From assembly GCF_001698125.1 (NCBI RefSeq), contig NZ_CP013854.1, forward strand, positions 5,518,001 through 5,582,000: a DNA stretch of 64,000 nucleotides. The letters run 5' to 3'. Source of the DNA: Pseudonocardia sp. HH130630-07. Its GTDB lineage: Bacteria > Actinomycetota > Actinomycetes > Mycobacteriales > Pseudonocardiaceae. The position numbers and the translations under genes are program-made. Shown in pieces: positions 49,803-59,304 of the stretch. Each line of letters starts with the position of its first letter. Position 1 is the first letter of the stretch. The notes beneath the pieces were generated by a model. The model did no database searches. It saw only the letters and a list, made by a program, of their open reading frames with translations, and had not been told where the DNA came from.

Positions 49803-50803
49803 GCCAGCGCCCGCAGCTTCGGCAGCACGTCGGTCGAGAACTGCGAGAGGAAGCGGCGCTGGTCGGCGCCCGGGCCGTGCACGACGAGGTGGTTCAGGCC
49901 GGCGTCGAGGTAGGGCCGGATCTGCTCGACGGCCTCGTCCGGGTCCGAGGCCACGATCCAGCGCTGGGTGATCTGCTCGATCGGCAGCTCGTCGGCGAGC
50001 CGCTCCATCTCGCGCGAGGAGTCGACCGAGTTCTTCTGGTCCGCGGTGAGCGAGAGCGGGGCCCAGAACCGGCAGTTCTCCCGGGCCGCCTCCGGGTCGC
50101 GGTCGTAGGAGATCTTGATCTCGATCATCTTGTCGATCCGGTCGGCGTCGCGCTCCTGCTTCGCCGCGCCCTCGGCCACGCCCGGCAGCAGCTTCTCCGT
50201 GTAGAGGTCCATCCCCTTGCCCGAGGTGCAGATGAACCCGTCGCCGTGGCGCCCGGCGTAGCGGGCGACCATCGGGCCGCCGGCCGCGACGTAGACCGGG
50301 ACCGGCTGTTCCGGGCGGTCGTAGATGGTCGCGTCGACGAGGGTGTAGTAGTCGCCCTCGACGCTGACCGTGTCCTCGGTCCAGAGCGCCTTCATCAGGC
50401 GCACCGCCTCCCGCAGCCGGGCGAAGCGCTCCTTGAACTCCGGCCACTCGCGGCCGGACACGGCGATCTCGTTGAGGGCCTCACCGGTGCCCACGCCCAG
50501 TGCGACCCGCCCCCCGGTGAGCAGCGCCATCGTCGCGAACTCCTGGGCGAGCACCGCGACGTTGTAGCGGAAGGTCGGGGTGAGCACCGAGGTGCCGATC
50601 TGCACCCGGTTCGTCCGCTCCCCCACGGCCGCGATCCACGGCAGGGCGGCCGGGGCGTGCCCACCGGTGTGCCGCCACGGCAGGAAGTGGTCCGAGGCCC
50701 AGACGCTGTCCAGACCCACCTCCTCGGCGAGCACCGCGTACTCGACGAGGTCGCGCGGGCCGAACTGCTCGGCCGACGCCTTGTACCCGATCTTCAGATC
50801 CAC
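49799..50803 (-). CDS. fgd: F420-dependent glucose-6-phosphate dehydrogenase
   Basis: FGD oxidises glucose-6-phosphate to 6-phosphogluconolactone, making reduced coenzyme F420. The 334-residue protein matches mycobacterial Fgd1 closely: KIGYKASAEQF at the start, His39 and Trp43 in SDHFLPWRH (equivalent to His40/Trp44 of the M. tuberculosis enzyme), Glu108 in VGTGEALNE (Glu109), IDKMIEIKISYD (~195) and RWIVASDPDEAVEQI (~280). GTG at 50803 is the start. Presence shows that the organism makes coenzyme F420. The enoyl-CoA hydratase gene follows with a four-base overlap. Confidence 0.93.
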   Translation of the reverse strand: MDLKIGYKASAEQFGPRDLVEYAVLAEEVGLDSVWASDHFLPWRHTGGHAPAALPWIAAVGERTNRVQIGTSVLTPTFRYNVAVLAQEFATMALLTGGRVALGVGTGEALNEIAVSGREWPEFKERFARLREAVRLMKALWTEDTVSVEGDYYTLVDATIYDRPEQPVPVYVAAGGPMVARYAGRHGDGFICTSGKGMDLYTEKLLPGVAEGAAKQERDADRIDKMIEIKISYDRDPEAARENCRFWAPLSLTADQKNSVDSSREMERLADELPIEQITQRWIVASDPDEAVEQIRPYLDAGLNHLVVHGPGADQRRFLSQFSTDVLPKLRALA

Positions 50804-50913
50804 CCGATGAGTCCCATCGCCCGTGCCGCTGTGCCCCTGCTGCAGATCTTGCTACACCCTCACGCGCTCCGGCGCAGCTCCGCCACCCCACCCGCCCCGC
50901 CCGGCCCCCGGTG

Positions 50914-50962
50914 CACTCATGGAGCTTCAGCCCGGCCTGACGAGGCCGAAGCTCCATGAGTG
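50914..50962. repeat. Dispersed hairpin repeat, copy B
   Basis: CACTCATGGAGCTTC (50914-50928) and GAAGCTCCATGAGTG (50948-50962) are perfect 15-base arms with a 19-base loop. It shares the CACTCATGGAGC core and a similar GC-rich loop with copy A at 11224-11284. Here it lies between the divergent starts of fgd and recQ, so it cannot be a simple terminator. Confidence 0.85.
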
Positions 50963-51049
50963 GACGGCGGGGCGGGCGCGGCGCGGTGGACGGTGCCGGG
51001 TTCCGGAGCCGGGTGGGGGGCGGCGGGCGCGGCTCGTACGATCGTCGGC

Positions 51050-53011
51050 GTGTTCGACGCCGCAGATCCGGACGAGATCCCGCTCCCGCCCGAGCCCGGC
51101 GACGAGTACGGCGAGGAGCCGCCCCCGGAGGAGGACGGGTACCACCCGGGCGGTGCTGCCGAGGAGCCGGCGCCGGTGCCGGTCCGTTCCTCGGACCCGC
51201 ACGAGGTGCTGCGCCGGGTCTTCGGCTACGACGCGTTCCGCGGCGACCAGCAGGCGATCGTCGAGCACGTGACCGGCGGCGGGGACGCGCTCGTCCTCAT
51301 GCCGACCGGCGGCGGCAAGTCGCTCTGCTACCAGGTCCCGGCGCTGGCGCGTTCCGGCACGGGGGTCGTCGTCTCGCCGCTGATCGCGCTGATGCAGGAC
51401 CAGGTGGACGCGCTGCGGGCGCTCGGCGTGCGGGCCGGGTTCCTCAACTCGACCCAGGACGCCGACGAGCGCCGCCTCACCGAGCAGGAGTTCCTGGCCG
51501 GTGAGCTGGACCTGCTCTACCTCGCGCCGGAGCGGCTGCGGGTGGAGTCCACCGTCCGGCTGCTGGAACGCGGGCGGATCGCGCTGTTCGCCATCGACGA
51601 GGCGCACTGTGTCGCGCAGTGGGGACACGACTTCCGGCCGGACTACCTGCTGCTCTCCGAGCTGCCGAAGCGCTGGCCGGACGTGCCGCGGATCGCCCTG
51701 ACGGCCACGGCGACCGACGCGACGCGCACCGAGATCGCCGAACGGCTGGAACTGACCGGGGCCCGGCACTTCGTCGCGAGCTTCGACCGCCCCAACATCC
51801 AGTACCGGATCGCACCGAAGAACGAGCCGCGCAAGCAGCTGCTGGAGCTGCTGCGCACCGAGCACGCCGGCGACGCGGGCATCGTCTACTGCCTGTCCCG
51901 CAAGTCCGTCGAGCAGACCGCGGAGTTCCTCTCCGCGAACGGCATCCCGGCCCGCCCGTACCACGCCGGGCTGGACGCGGCGGTCCGCCGGGACAACCAG
52001 GCCCGGTTCCTCCGGGAGGACGGCCTGGTCATGGTCGCGACCATCGCGTTCGGGATGGGTATCGACAAGCCCGACGTGCGGTTCGTCGCGCACCTGGACC
52101 TGCCGAAGTCGGTCGAGGGCTACTACCAGGAGACCGGGCGCGCCGGCCGGGACGGCGAGCCGTCGACGGCGTGGCTGGCCTACGGGCTGGCCGACGTCGT
52201 CCAGCAGCGCAAGATGATCGACGACTCCGAGGGCGACGCCGCGCACCGGCGGCGGCTCGGCCTGCACCTCGACGCGATGCTGGCGCTCTGCGAGACCACG
52301 GAGTGCCGGCGGGCCCAGCTGCTGCGCTACTTCGGGCAGAAGCCGGACACCGAGAACTGCGGCAACTGCGACACCTGCCTGACGCCGGTGTCGTCCTGGG
52401 ACGGGACCGTCGCCGCGCAGAAGGTGCTCTCCGCGGTCTGGCGGCTGAAGAACGAGCGCCGGCAGAGCTTCGGTGCCGTGCACCTCATCGACATCCTGCT
52501 GGGCCGGCGCACCACGAAGATCGAGCAGTTCTCGCACGACGAGCTGTCGGTGTTCGGCGTCGGGTCGGACCTCTCCGAACCGCAGTGGCGCAGCGTGATC
52601 CGCCAGCTGGTCGCACGCCGGTTGCTCGCCGTCGGCGGCCCGCACTCGACGCTGCAGTTCACCGACGACTCCCCCGCCGCCATGCGCGGCGAGCAGCCGC
52701 TGACCCTGCGCACCGAACCCGAGCGGACGGCCAGGGCGAGCCGCTCGCGCGGGAGCGGGTCCAAGCCCGCCGTGGAGCTGTCGGAGGAGGCGGCGCCGCT
52801 GTTCGAGCGGCTGCGGGCCTGGCGCTCGACCACCGCGAAGGAGCAGGGGGTCCCGGCGTACGTGATCTTCCACGACGCCACCCTGCGCGAGATCGCCTCC
52901 CGCGCACCGGCCGACCGCGCGGCGCTCGGGACGATCTCCGGCATCGGTGAGGGCAAGCTGGCCCGCTACGGCGACCAGGTGATCGACGTACTGCACGGGA
53001 GCGGGGCGTGA
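51050..53011 (+). CDS. recQ: ATP-dependent DNA helicase RecQ
   Basis: A 653-residue 3'-5' DNA helicase for recombination and fork repair. An acidic ~45-residue lead is followed by helicase motifs: PTGGGKSLCYQ (motif I, residues ~85-95), IDEAHC (motif II, ~182), TATAT (~222), QETGRAGRDG (motif VI, ~362). The zinc-binding cysteines are in CETTECRRAQLLRYFG and CGNCDTC (~408-445). A winged helix and C-terminal HRDC-like segment (SGIGEGKLARYGDQVID) end the protein. GTG at 51050 has TACGAT seven to eight bases upstream. The next gene overlaps by four bases. Confidence 0.95.
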   Translation: MFDAADPDEIPLPPEPGDEYGEEPPPEEDGYHPGGAAEEPAPVPVRSSDPHEVLRRVFGYDAFRGDQQAIVEHVTGGGDALVLMPTGGGKSLCYQVPALARSGTGVVVSPLIALMQDQVDALRALGVRAGFLNSTQDADERRLTEQEFLAGELDLLYLAPERLRVESTVRLLERGRIALFAIDEAHCVAQWGHDFRPDYLLLSELPKRWPDVPRIALTATATDATRTEIAERLELTGARHFVASFDRPNIQYRIAPKNEPRKQLLELLRTEHAGDAGIVYCLSRKSVEQTAEFLSANGIPARPYHAGLDAAVRRDNQARFLREDGLVMVATIAFGMGIDKPDVRFVAHLDLPKSVEGYYQETGRAGRDGEPSTAWLAYGLADVVQQRKMIDDSEGDAAHRRRLGLHLDAMLALCETTECRRAQLLRYFGQKPDTENCGNCDTCLTPVSSWDGTVAAQKVLSAVWRLKNERRQSFGAVHLIDILLGRRTTKIEQFSHDELSVFGVGSDLSEPQWRSVIRQLVARRLLAVGGPHSTLQFTDDSPAAMRGEQPLTLRTEPERTARASRSRGSGSKPAVELSEEAAPLFERLRAWRSTTAKEQGVPAYVIFHDATLREIASRAPADRAALGTISGIGEGKLARYGDQVIDVLHGSGA

Positions 53012-53763
53012 GGCCGCTGATCGGGCTCACCACCTACACCGAGCGCGCGACGTACTGGGTGGTGACCGACGAGGAGACCGTGCTGATCCCGCGCGGCTAC
53101 CTCGACATGGTGTCCACCGCGGGCGGGATCCCGGTGCTGCTGCCCCCGACCGCCGACGGGCCGGACGCCGTCGAGTCCTGCGACGGGCTGCTCGTCGCCG
53201 GGGGCCCGGACATCGGAGCGGGGTGCTACGGCGCCACCCGCGGCGAGCACGACGACGATCCGCGCACCGAGCGGGACGCCGCCGATCTCGCCACCGTGCG
53301 CCGGGCGCTGGAACGCGGCATCCCGGTGCTCGGTGTGTGCCGCGGGCACCAGCTGCTCAACGTCGCCCTCGGGGGCACGCTGCACCAGCACCTGCCGGAC
53401 GCCGTCGGCCCGGATGAGGCCGCCGTCCACTCGTCGGCGCCGGGGGTCTACGGCCCGGTCGGGATCGGTGTCGCGCCCGGGTCGCGGCTCGCCGAGATCC
53501 TCGGCACCGGTCCGCTGAGCGTCCGCTGCCACCACCACCAGGCGATCGACCGGGTCGCGCCCGGGCTGCGGGTGACGGCGCGCGCCGGAGAGGTGGTGGA
53601 GGCCGTGGAGCTCGACGGTGCGACGGACGGGGCACCGTGGGTCGTCGGGGTGCAGTCCCATCCCGAGCGCAGTCCGGACGATCTGCGGCTCGCGAGGGGG
53701 CTGGTCGAGGCGGCGGAGCACCACCGGGCGATCGGGCGCCCGGGGATCCGCGTGGCGGGCTGA
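53008..53763 (+). CDS. Class I glutamine amidotransferase-like hydrolase (PuuD family)
   Basis: A 251-residue peptidase C26-family protein, similar to gamma-glutamyl-GABA hydrolase. The nucleophile is Cys111 in VLGVCRGHQLLNV, with GLLVAGGPDIG (~60-70) before it and the His-Glu pair in VQSHPERS (~215). GTG at 53008 overlaps the recQ stop by four bases. No polyamine genes are nearby, so the exact gamma-glutamyl substrate is uncertain; only the hydrolase type is secure. Confidence 0.9.
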   Translation: MRPLIGLTTYTERATYWVVTDEETVLIPRGYLDMVSTAGGIPVLLPPTADGPDAVESCDGLLVAGGPDIGAGCYGATRGEHDDDPRTERDAADLATVRRALERGIPVLGVCRGHQLLNVALGGTLHQHLPDAVGPDEAAVHSSAPGVYGPVGIGVAPGSRLAEILGTGPLSVRCHHHQAIDRVAPGLRVTARAGEVVEAVELDGATDGAPWVVGVQSHPERSPDDLRLARGLVEAAEHHRAIGRPGIRVAG

Positions 53764-53821
53764 CCGGCCGTCCCGGGCGTCGAGGACCGCCGTCGTCCGG
53801 GTTCGGGCCTACGGTGCGGGC

Positions 53822-54415
53822 ATGACCACCACCACGACACCGGTCGACTGGAACGCCGAGCTGCTGGCCCAGCTGACGTTCGAGTGGGAGACGATCCTGC
53901 GCCCCCGGCTGACCGGCCTGACCGACGCCGAATACCTCCACGAGCCCGCTCCGGGTTCGTGGAGCGTGCGCCCCCGCGGCGAGGCCGTCTCGTCGCACGC
54001 CGCCGGGGCGGGTGAGCTGGTCGTCGACTTCGCCTTCCCCGAGCCGGACCCGCCGCCGGTCACCACGATCGCCTGGCGGCTGGCCCACGTCATCGTCGGG
54101 GTGTTCGGGATGCGCAACCACTCCCACTTCGGCGGACCCCCGGTCGACTACGCCACGCACACCTACGCGGCGACCGCCGACGAGGCGCTGCGCCAGCTCG
54201 ACGAGAAGTACGCCAGCTGGACCTCCGGGGTGGCCGCGCTCGGCAGCGAGGGTCTCGCCCGGCCGTGCGGCCCGGCCGAGGGCCCGTACGCGGACGCCCC
54301 GCTGGCCACGCTGGTGCTGCACATCCACCGGGAGCTGATCCACCACGGTGCGGAGGTCGCACTGCTGCGCGACCTGCACCGCGCGGGAGCCCTCAGCGGC
54401 GACCGATCCGCTTGA
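53822..54415 (+). CDS. DinB superfamily protein
   Basis: A 197-residue four-helix protein of the DinB/DUF664 group, which includes thiol-dependent S-transferases using mycothiol or bacillithiol. Metal-ligand histidines are visible in WRLAHVIVGVFGMRNHSHFG (in parts, ~87-105) and VLHIHRELIHHGAEVALLRDL (in parts, ~165-185). A mycothiol-linked role fits mshC in the window but is not shown. ATG at 53822 lies six bases after TACGGT. The last 23 bases overlap the convergent HelD gene. Confidence 0.85.
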   Translation: MTTTTTPVDWNAELLAQLTFEWETILRPRLTGLTDAEYLHEPAPGSWSVRPRGEAVSSHAAGAGELVVDFAFPEPDPPPVTTIAWRLAHVIVGVFGMRNHSHFGGPPVDYATHTYAATADEALRQLDEKYASWTSGVAALGSEGLARPCGPAEGPYADAPLATLVLHIHRELIHHGAEVALLRDLHRAGALSGDRSA

Positions 54416-56753
54416 GCACCGGCGGCAGCGGCTCGGTGTACAGGACGCCGAGCCGCTGCGTCGCGCGGGTCAGCGCCACGTAGAGGTCGTTGATCCCGCG
54501 CGGGGACTCGTCGAGCATCTCCTGGGGTTCCAGCAGCACGACGGCGTCGAACTCCAGTCCCTTCGCCGCCGTCACCGGCAGGACCACCACCGGGGTGTCC
54601 AGCTCCTCCGCGTCGACCTCCGGGTCCAGCACCCCGGCTCCCGCCAGCAGCTCCCGTACGGGCTCCACCCGCGCGGACGGCACCAGCACCGCGGTCCGGC
54701 CGGTGCCCACCGCGTCGCGCTCGGCCCGGACCCGGTCGACGACCAGCTCGTCGGCACCGGTGCCCGGCAGCGGGGTCGCCCACGGCGGCTCGCCGGTGGA
54801 CCGGACCGAGGACGGCGGCTGCAGCGAGGCGTCGATCTCGGCGAGCACGTCGTCGGCGACGTCGGCGATCTCCGACGGGGTCCGGTAGTTCACCGTCAGC
54901 TGCTCGAGCCGCCAGCGGCGTTCCACGAACGGCGACAGGACCTCGTGCCAGGACCCGGCGCCACCGCGGTCGCCGGTCTGGGCGATGTCACCGACCAGGG
55001 TCATCGAGCGTGTGGGTGCCCGGCGCATGATCATCCGCCAGGCCATGGCGGACAGCTCCTGCGCCTCGTCGACGATCACGTGCCCGTAGGTCCACTCACG
55101 GTCCGCGGCGGCCCGCTCCGCGGTCGAGTCGTAGCGCTGCACCTGCATCCGCTCCGCGAGCCGGTCGGCGTCGATGATGTCGGTGGCGCGCAGCAGCTCC
55201 GGGTCGAGGTCCTCCTCCAGGTCCAGCACGTCGAGCACCCCCTGGGCGTACTCGACCTCCTCCCGCAGCGCGGCCGCCTCGGCCGCGGCCTGGGCGGCGC
55301 CGTCGTCACCGAGCAGCTCCGCGGCCTCGTCGAGCAACGCCACGTCGGCCGCCGACCAGCGCCGGTCGTAGGGCACGTCCTCGCCGGGGGCGGCCCGTTC
55401 CAGCAGCACCCGCTCGGCGGCCGGGATCCGGCGGGCCACCGAGTTGAGCCGCCTGCGGTCGGCGAACAGGTCCGTGAGCAGCTGCTCCGGCGACAGCGTC
55501 GGCCACAGCAGTTCCAGCTCGCGCCGCACGTCGGGGGACTCGGACAGCTCGTCGCGGATGTCCTCGACGTCGCGCCGGTCCAGCAGGTCACCGCCGACCC
55601 GGCGGGCGACCTGCTGGGCGAGCAGGCGCAGCAGCTCCTTGCGGAAGATCCGGCGAGCCTCGTTGTGCGGCTTGCGCGACCGCCGCGCCCGGGTGCGGGC
55701 CTGGGCGACGGTGTCGCGGTCGAGCACCACCTGCTGCTGCTCGACGACGAGCTCGATCGGCGCCCGCGGCACCTGCTGCCGGTCCCGGACCGCGGCGGCG
55801 ACGACCGGGGCCATGTCGGCCCGGCCCTTCAGCGCGGCGGTGGCCCGGTCCTCGTCGCGGCGGGCGTCCAGCCCGGGATACAGCTGGGCGACGGTGCCGA
55901 GCACCACCGAGGTCTCCCCCAGCGACGGCAGCACCTGCCCGATGTAGCGCAGGAACGTCGGGGTCGGCCCGACGACGAGCACGCCGCGCCGGGCCAGCCG
56001 GTCGCGGTGGGTGTAGAGCAGGTAGGCCGCCCGGTGCAGGGCGACGGCCGTCTTCCCGGTGCCCGGGCCACCCTGCACGACGAGCACGCCGGACGGCTTG
56101 GAGCGGATGATCCGGTCCTGCTCGCCCTGGATGGTGGCGACGATGTCGCCCATCCGGCCGGTCCGTGCCTCGGAGACCGCGGCGAGCAGCGCCGCCTCGC
56201 TGGTCAGCCCGGAACCCGCCCGGGCCCGCTCCTCGTCGCTCAGCTCGGCGAGGTTGAGCGGCTCGTCGTCGATCGCGACGACCGTGCGCAGCCGGGTACG
56301 CAGGTGCCGGCGGCGGCGCATCTGCTCGGGGCTGGCCGCGGTCGCGGTGTAGAACGGCCGCGCCGCCGGTGCCCGCCAGTCCATCAGCAGCGGCTCGTAC
56401 TCGTTCTGCTCGTCGAGCAGCCCGATCCGGCCGACGTAGCGGACCTCGCCGTCGTCGGCGTCGAGCCGGCCGAACGCCAGGCCGTGCTCGGCGGCACGCA
56501 GACCGGCCAGCCGGTCGGCGAGCAGCGCCACCTCGGCGTCGCGCTGGGTCAGCGCCTGCGGGGTGCCGACGGTCTCGTCGTGCAACGCGTCGTGGAGCCG
56601 CTTCGCCGTGTCCCGGCGACGGTCCTCCAGCTGCTCGTAGAGCATGCCGACGTAGGCCCGCTCGCGGACCAGTTCGGGGTCCGGCTCGGTGTCCACCGAG
56701 GCGTCGGGGGTGGGATCGGGAGTGGGCTCGGGCACGGCGCGGGGATCCTCCAC
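54393..56753 (-). CDS. HelD/HelR-type RNA polymerase recycling ATPase
   Basis: A 786-residue superfamily-1 ATPase of the HelD family, which removes stalled RNA polymerase from DNA; the Streptomyces relative HelR also displaces rifampicin. The N-terminal helical arm (~20-80) starts with RERAYVGMLYEQLEDRR, the P-loop is GGPGTGKTAVAL (~230), the polymerase-channel region around PYDRRWSAADVALLDEA (~460) is acidic, and DEAQELS (~560), GDIAQTGDRGG (~585) and VALTRATQRLGVLYT (~765) are the later helicase motifs. GTG at 56753 is the start. I see no rifampicin-associated element upstream. It ends inside the convergent dinB 3' end. Confidence 0.9.
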   Translation of the reverse strand: MEDPRAVPEPTPDPTPDASVDTEPDPELVRERAYVGMLYEQLEDRRRDTAKRLHDALHDETVGTPQALTQRDAEVALLADRLAGLRAAEHGLAFGRLDADDGEVRYVGRIGLLDEQNEYEPLLMDWRAPAARPFYTATAASPEQMRRRRHLRTRLRTVVAIDDEPLNLAELSDEERARAGSGLTSEAALLAAVSEARTGRMGDIVATIQGEQDRIIRSKPSGVLVVQGGPGTGKTAVALHRAAYLLYTHRDRLARRGVLVVGPTPTFLRYIGQVLPSLGETSVVLGTVAQLYPGLDARRDEDRATAALKGRADMAPVVAAAVRDRQQVPRAPIELVVEQQQVVLDRDTVAQARTRARRSRKPHNEARRIFRKELLRLLAQQVARRVGGDLLDRRDVEDIRDELSESPDVRRELELLWPTLSPEQLLTDLFADRRRLNSVARRIPAAERVLLERAAPGEDVPYDRRWSAADVALLDEAAELLGDDGAAQAAAEAAALREEVEYAQGVLDVLDLEEDLDPELLRATDIIDADRLAERMQVQRYDSTAERAAADREWTYGHVIVDEAQELSAMAWRMIMRRAPTRSMTLVGDIAQTGDRGGAGSWHEVLSPFVERRWRLEQLTVNYRTPSEIADVADDVLAEIDASLQPPSSVRSTGEPPWATPLPGTGADELVVDRVRAERDAVGTGRTAVLVPSARVEPVRELLAGAGVLDPEVDAEELDTPVVVLPVTAAKGLEFDAVVLLEPQEMLDESPRGINDLYVALTRATQRLGVLYTEPLPPVLKRIGRR

Positions 56754-56884
56754 CGGGGGACGAACACTGTCACGTCGACCCGGCGGCGGCCTGTCCGTCG
56801 TCGAGCGGCGCGACGAACCAACCTACCAGTCGTGCACGATCTTCTCCGCGCCGCCGAAGCCCGGCCGCGCCGGTGGACCACCGA

Positions 56885-56916
56885 GGTCCGGCCGCGCCCG
56901 TGGGCGCGGCCGGACC
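56885..56916. terminator. Strong hairpin after the GH65 gene
   Basis: GGTCCGGCCGCGCCC (56885-56899) and GGGCGCGGCCGGACC (56902-56916) form a 15-base perfect stem with a tiny loop, 16 bases past the GH65 stop on the minus strand. No T-tract, as common in this group. Confidence 0.8.
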
Positions 56917-56931
56917 GTCGTGGACCGGACG

Positions 56932-59304
56932 TCAGCCGCGCTGGCGCGGCGCCCGTCCGTGCGGCTGCTCGACCGGTTCCACCCAGGCCGGGGCCGGTGT
57001 CGGCGCGACGACCGGGGCGTCCCCGTCGAGCGCGAGCGGCTCGTCGTGGTGGCGCAGCCGCATCGGGGCACCGTCGAGGAGCTGGTACTCGACCTCGTCG
57101 GAGGTGATCGCGACCCGCAGCCTGCGACCCTGCCACTTCAACCCGAACGAGATCCGCGACAGCGACGGCGGGAGCACCGGAGCGAACGACAGTCCGTCGG
57201 CCTCGCAGCGCATCCCGCCGAAGCCGAGCACCACGGCCGACCAGGTACCGGCCATCGAGGCGATGTGCATGCCGTGGTCGGTGTTCCCGGCCAGGTCGTG
57301 CAGGTCGACCAGCGCGGCCTCGGCGAGGTAGCGGTAGGCCAGGTCGACGTGCCCGGTCCGGGAGGCCAGCACCGACTGGGTGCACGCCGACAGCGACGAG
57401 TCCCGCACCGTGATCGCCTCGTAGTAGGCGAAGTTGCGGCGCTTCTGCTCCTCGGTGAACGCGTCCGGGAAGATCTGCATGGCCAGTACCAGGTCGGCCT
57501 GCTTGATCACCTGCTTGCGGTACAGGTCGAAGTACGGGTAGTTCAGCAGCAGCGGGTACCGCTCGGCCGGGGTCTCGTCGAAGTTCCACCGCTGGTGGTC
57601 GGTGAACCCCTCGGACTGGGGGTGCACGCCGAGGCGCTCGTCGAACGGGATCAGCATCGCCGACGCCGCGTCCCGCCAGGACGCGATCTCCTCGGAGTCC
57701 ACCCCCAGCCGGGCCGCCGACCGCGGGTGCTTGGCCGCCACCTCACCGGCGTAGCGCAGGTTCTGCTGGGCCATGAGGTTGGTGTAGACGTTGTTGTCGG
57801 CGATCGAGGAGTACTCGTCCGGGCCGGTCACCCCGTCGATCCGGAAGTTGCCCGACGAGTCGTGGTGGCCCAGCGACCGCCACAGGCGCGCGGTGGCGAC
57901 CAGGAGCTCCAGCACCTCGAGCTCGAAGTCGGTGTCACCGGTGGCGTGCACGTGGCGGCGCGCGGCGTCGGCGATGTCGGCGTTGATGTGGAACGCCGCG
58001 GTCCCGGCCGGCCAGTAGCCCGAGCACTCCTGCCCGCGGATCGTGCGCCACGGGAACGCCGCGCCCTGCAGCCCGAGGGTCTCCGCACGCTCGTAGGCCA
58101 GCGGCAGGATCGACTTGCGCCACCGCAGCGCGTCGGCCGCGGCGTCCGGCGCCACGAACGACAGCACCTGCAGGCAGAACGTCTCGGTGTCCCAGAAGGT
58201 GTGGCCGTCGTAGCCGTCGGCGGTGAGCCCCTTCGCCGGGATGCAGCGCCGCTCGGCGCGGGCACCGGCCTGCAGGATGTGGAAGGTCGCCAGCCGCACG
58301 GCCTGCTGCAGCTCGGCGTCCCCGTCGATCTCCACGTCCGCGGTCGCCCAGAAGTCGTCGAGGTACTCGCGCTGCTCGGCGACGAGGCCGTCCCACCCGG
58401 TGTAGCGGGCCGCCGCGATGGCCGCCCGGACCTGGTCGTAGACCGCGGGCAGGCTGCGCCGCGAGGACCAGCCGTAGGCCAGGTACTTCACGATCCGCAG
58501 CGTCTCGCCGGGCTTGACCCTGGCGATCACCGTCGTGCGCGCGAGGTCCTCGTTCGCGTCGGTGGTGACCTGGAAGCCGTCCGGGCCGAAGACCTCGTGC
58601 TCCATCGCCGCACCGCACCGCAGGCCGGACTGGCGGGTCGAGTGCACCAGCGTCGCCCCGGCGTCACCGGCCCGGGACTGCTCGGGCTCCAGCACGTTGT
58701 CCAGGGCGGTGTCCAGCCGCGGGTCGTCGGCGTTGCGGCCGGGCAGCTGCTCGTTCGCGACGAGCTCGGACTGCAGGACCAGCAGCGCGCCTTCCCCGTT
58801 GTCGTCGTCGCCGGCGTGCACCACCTCGACCTCGTAGGAGATCGCCGCGATCGCCCGCTGGGTCAGCGACACCAGCCGGGTCGAGCGCACCTTCACCGCG
58901 CGCCCGGCCGGGGACTCCCACTCGACCTCGCGCTGCAGGGTCCCGGCCTGCATGTCCAGCACGCGCTCGTGCCGGCGCAGCGTCCCGTACCGCAGGTCGA
59001 AGGGCTCGTCGTCGACCAGCAGCCGGATCAGCTTGCCGTTGGTGACGTTCACGATCGTCTGCCCCGACTCGGGGTAGCCGTACCCGCCCTCGGCGTAGGG
59101 CAGCGGCCGCACCTCGTAGAACGAGTTCAGGTAGGTGCCGGGCAGTACGTGCGGCTCGCCCTCGTCGAGGTTGCCCCGCAGGCCGATGTGCCCGTTGGAC
59201 AGGGCGAACACGGACTCGGTCTGGCCCATCGCCGCGAGATCCAGCTGTGGCTCGCGCACCACCCACGGCTCGACGGTGAAGGTGGGCCGGTGTTCAGGCT
59301 TCAC
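56932..59304 (-). CDS. Glycoside hydrolase family 65 phosphorylase (Rv3401-like)
   Basis: A 790-residue GH65 protein. The family phosphorolyses alpha-glucosides such as maltose, trehalose or kojibiose to beta-glucose-1-phosphate. The general acid is the Glu in VTGPDEYSS (residue ~494). Other markers are SNGHIGLRGNLDEGEPHVLPGTYLNSFYE in parts near the start, GHTFWDTETFCL (~360), and the phosphate-site region DLAGNTDHGMHIASMAGTW in parts near ~670. GTG at 59304 overlaps the HAD gene stop by four bases. The pairing with a beta-phosphoglucomutase-like HAD enzyme fits conversion of beta-glucose-1-phosphate to glucose-6-phosphate. The disaccharide substrate is not settled by sequence. Confidence 0.92.
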   Translation of the reverse strand: MKPEHRPTFTVEPWVVREPQLDLAAMGQTESVFALSNGHIGLRGNLDEGEPHVLPGTYLNSFYEVRPLPYAEGGYGYPESGQTIVNVTNGKLIRLLVDDEPFDLRYGTLRRHERVLDMQAGTLQREVEWESPAGRAVKVRSTRLVSLTQRAIAAISYEVEVVHAGDDDNGEGALLVLQSELVANEQLPGRNADDPRLDTALDNVLEPEQSRAGDAGATLVHSTRQSGLRCGAAMEHEVFGPDGFQVTTDANEDLARTTVIARVKPGETLRIVKYLAYGWSSRRSLPAVYDQVRAAIAAARYTGWDGLVAEQREYLDDFWATADVEIDGDAELQQAVRLATFHILQAGARAERRCIPAKGLTADGYDGHTFWDTETFCLQVLSFVAPDAAADALRWRKSILPLAYERAETLGLQGAAFPWRTIRGQECSGYWPAGTAAFHINADIADAARRHVHATGDTDFELEVLELLVATARLWRSLGHHDSSGNFRIDGVTGPDEYSSIADNNVYTNLMAQQNLRYAGEVAAKHPRSAARLGVDSEEIASWRDAASAMLIPFDERLGVHPQSEGFTDHQRWNFDETPAERYPLLLNYPYFDLYRKQVIKQADLVLAMQIFPDAFTEEQKRRNFAYYEAITVRDSSLSACTQSVLASRTGHVDLAYRYLAEAALVDLHDLAGNTDHGMHIASMAGTWSAVVLGFGGMRCEADGLSFAPVLPPSLSRISFGLKWQGRRLRVAITSDEVEYQLLDGAPMRLRHHDEPLALDGDAPVVAPTPAPAWVEPVEQPHGRAPRQRG

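Noticed and set aside
50914..50962. Copy B of the hairpin repeat as a transcription terminator
   Set aside because: It lies between divergent gene starts, where no transcript needs to end; a repeat or operator role fits better.
56754..56931. Rifampicin-associated element before the HelD-type gene
   Set aside because: No 19-base inverted GGGGC-type element is present upstream of the start; only the GH65 terminator hairpin is found there.
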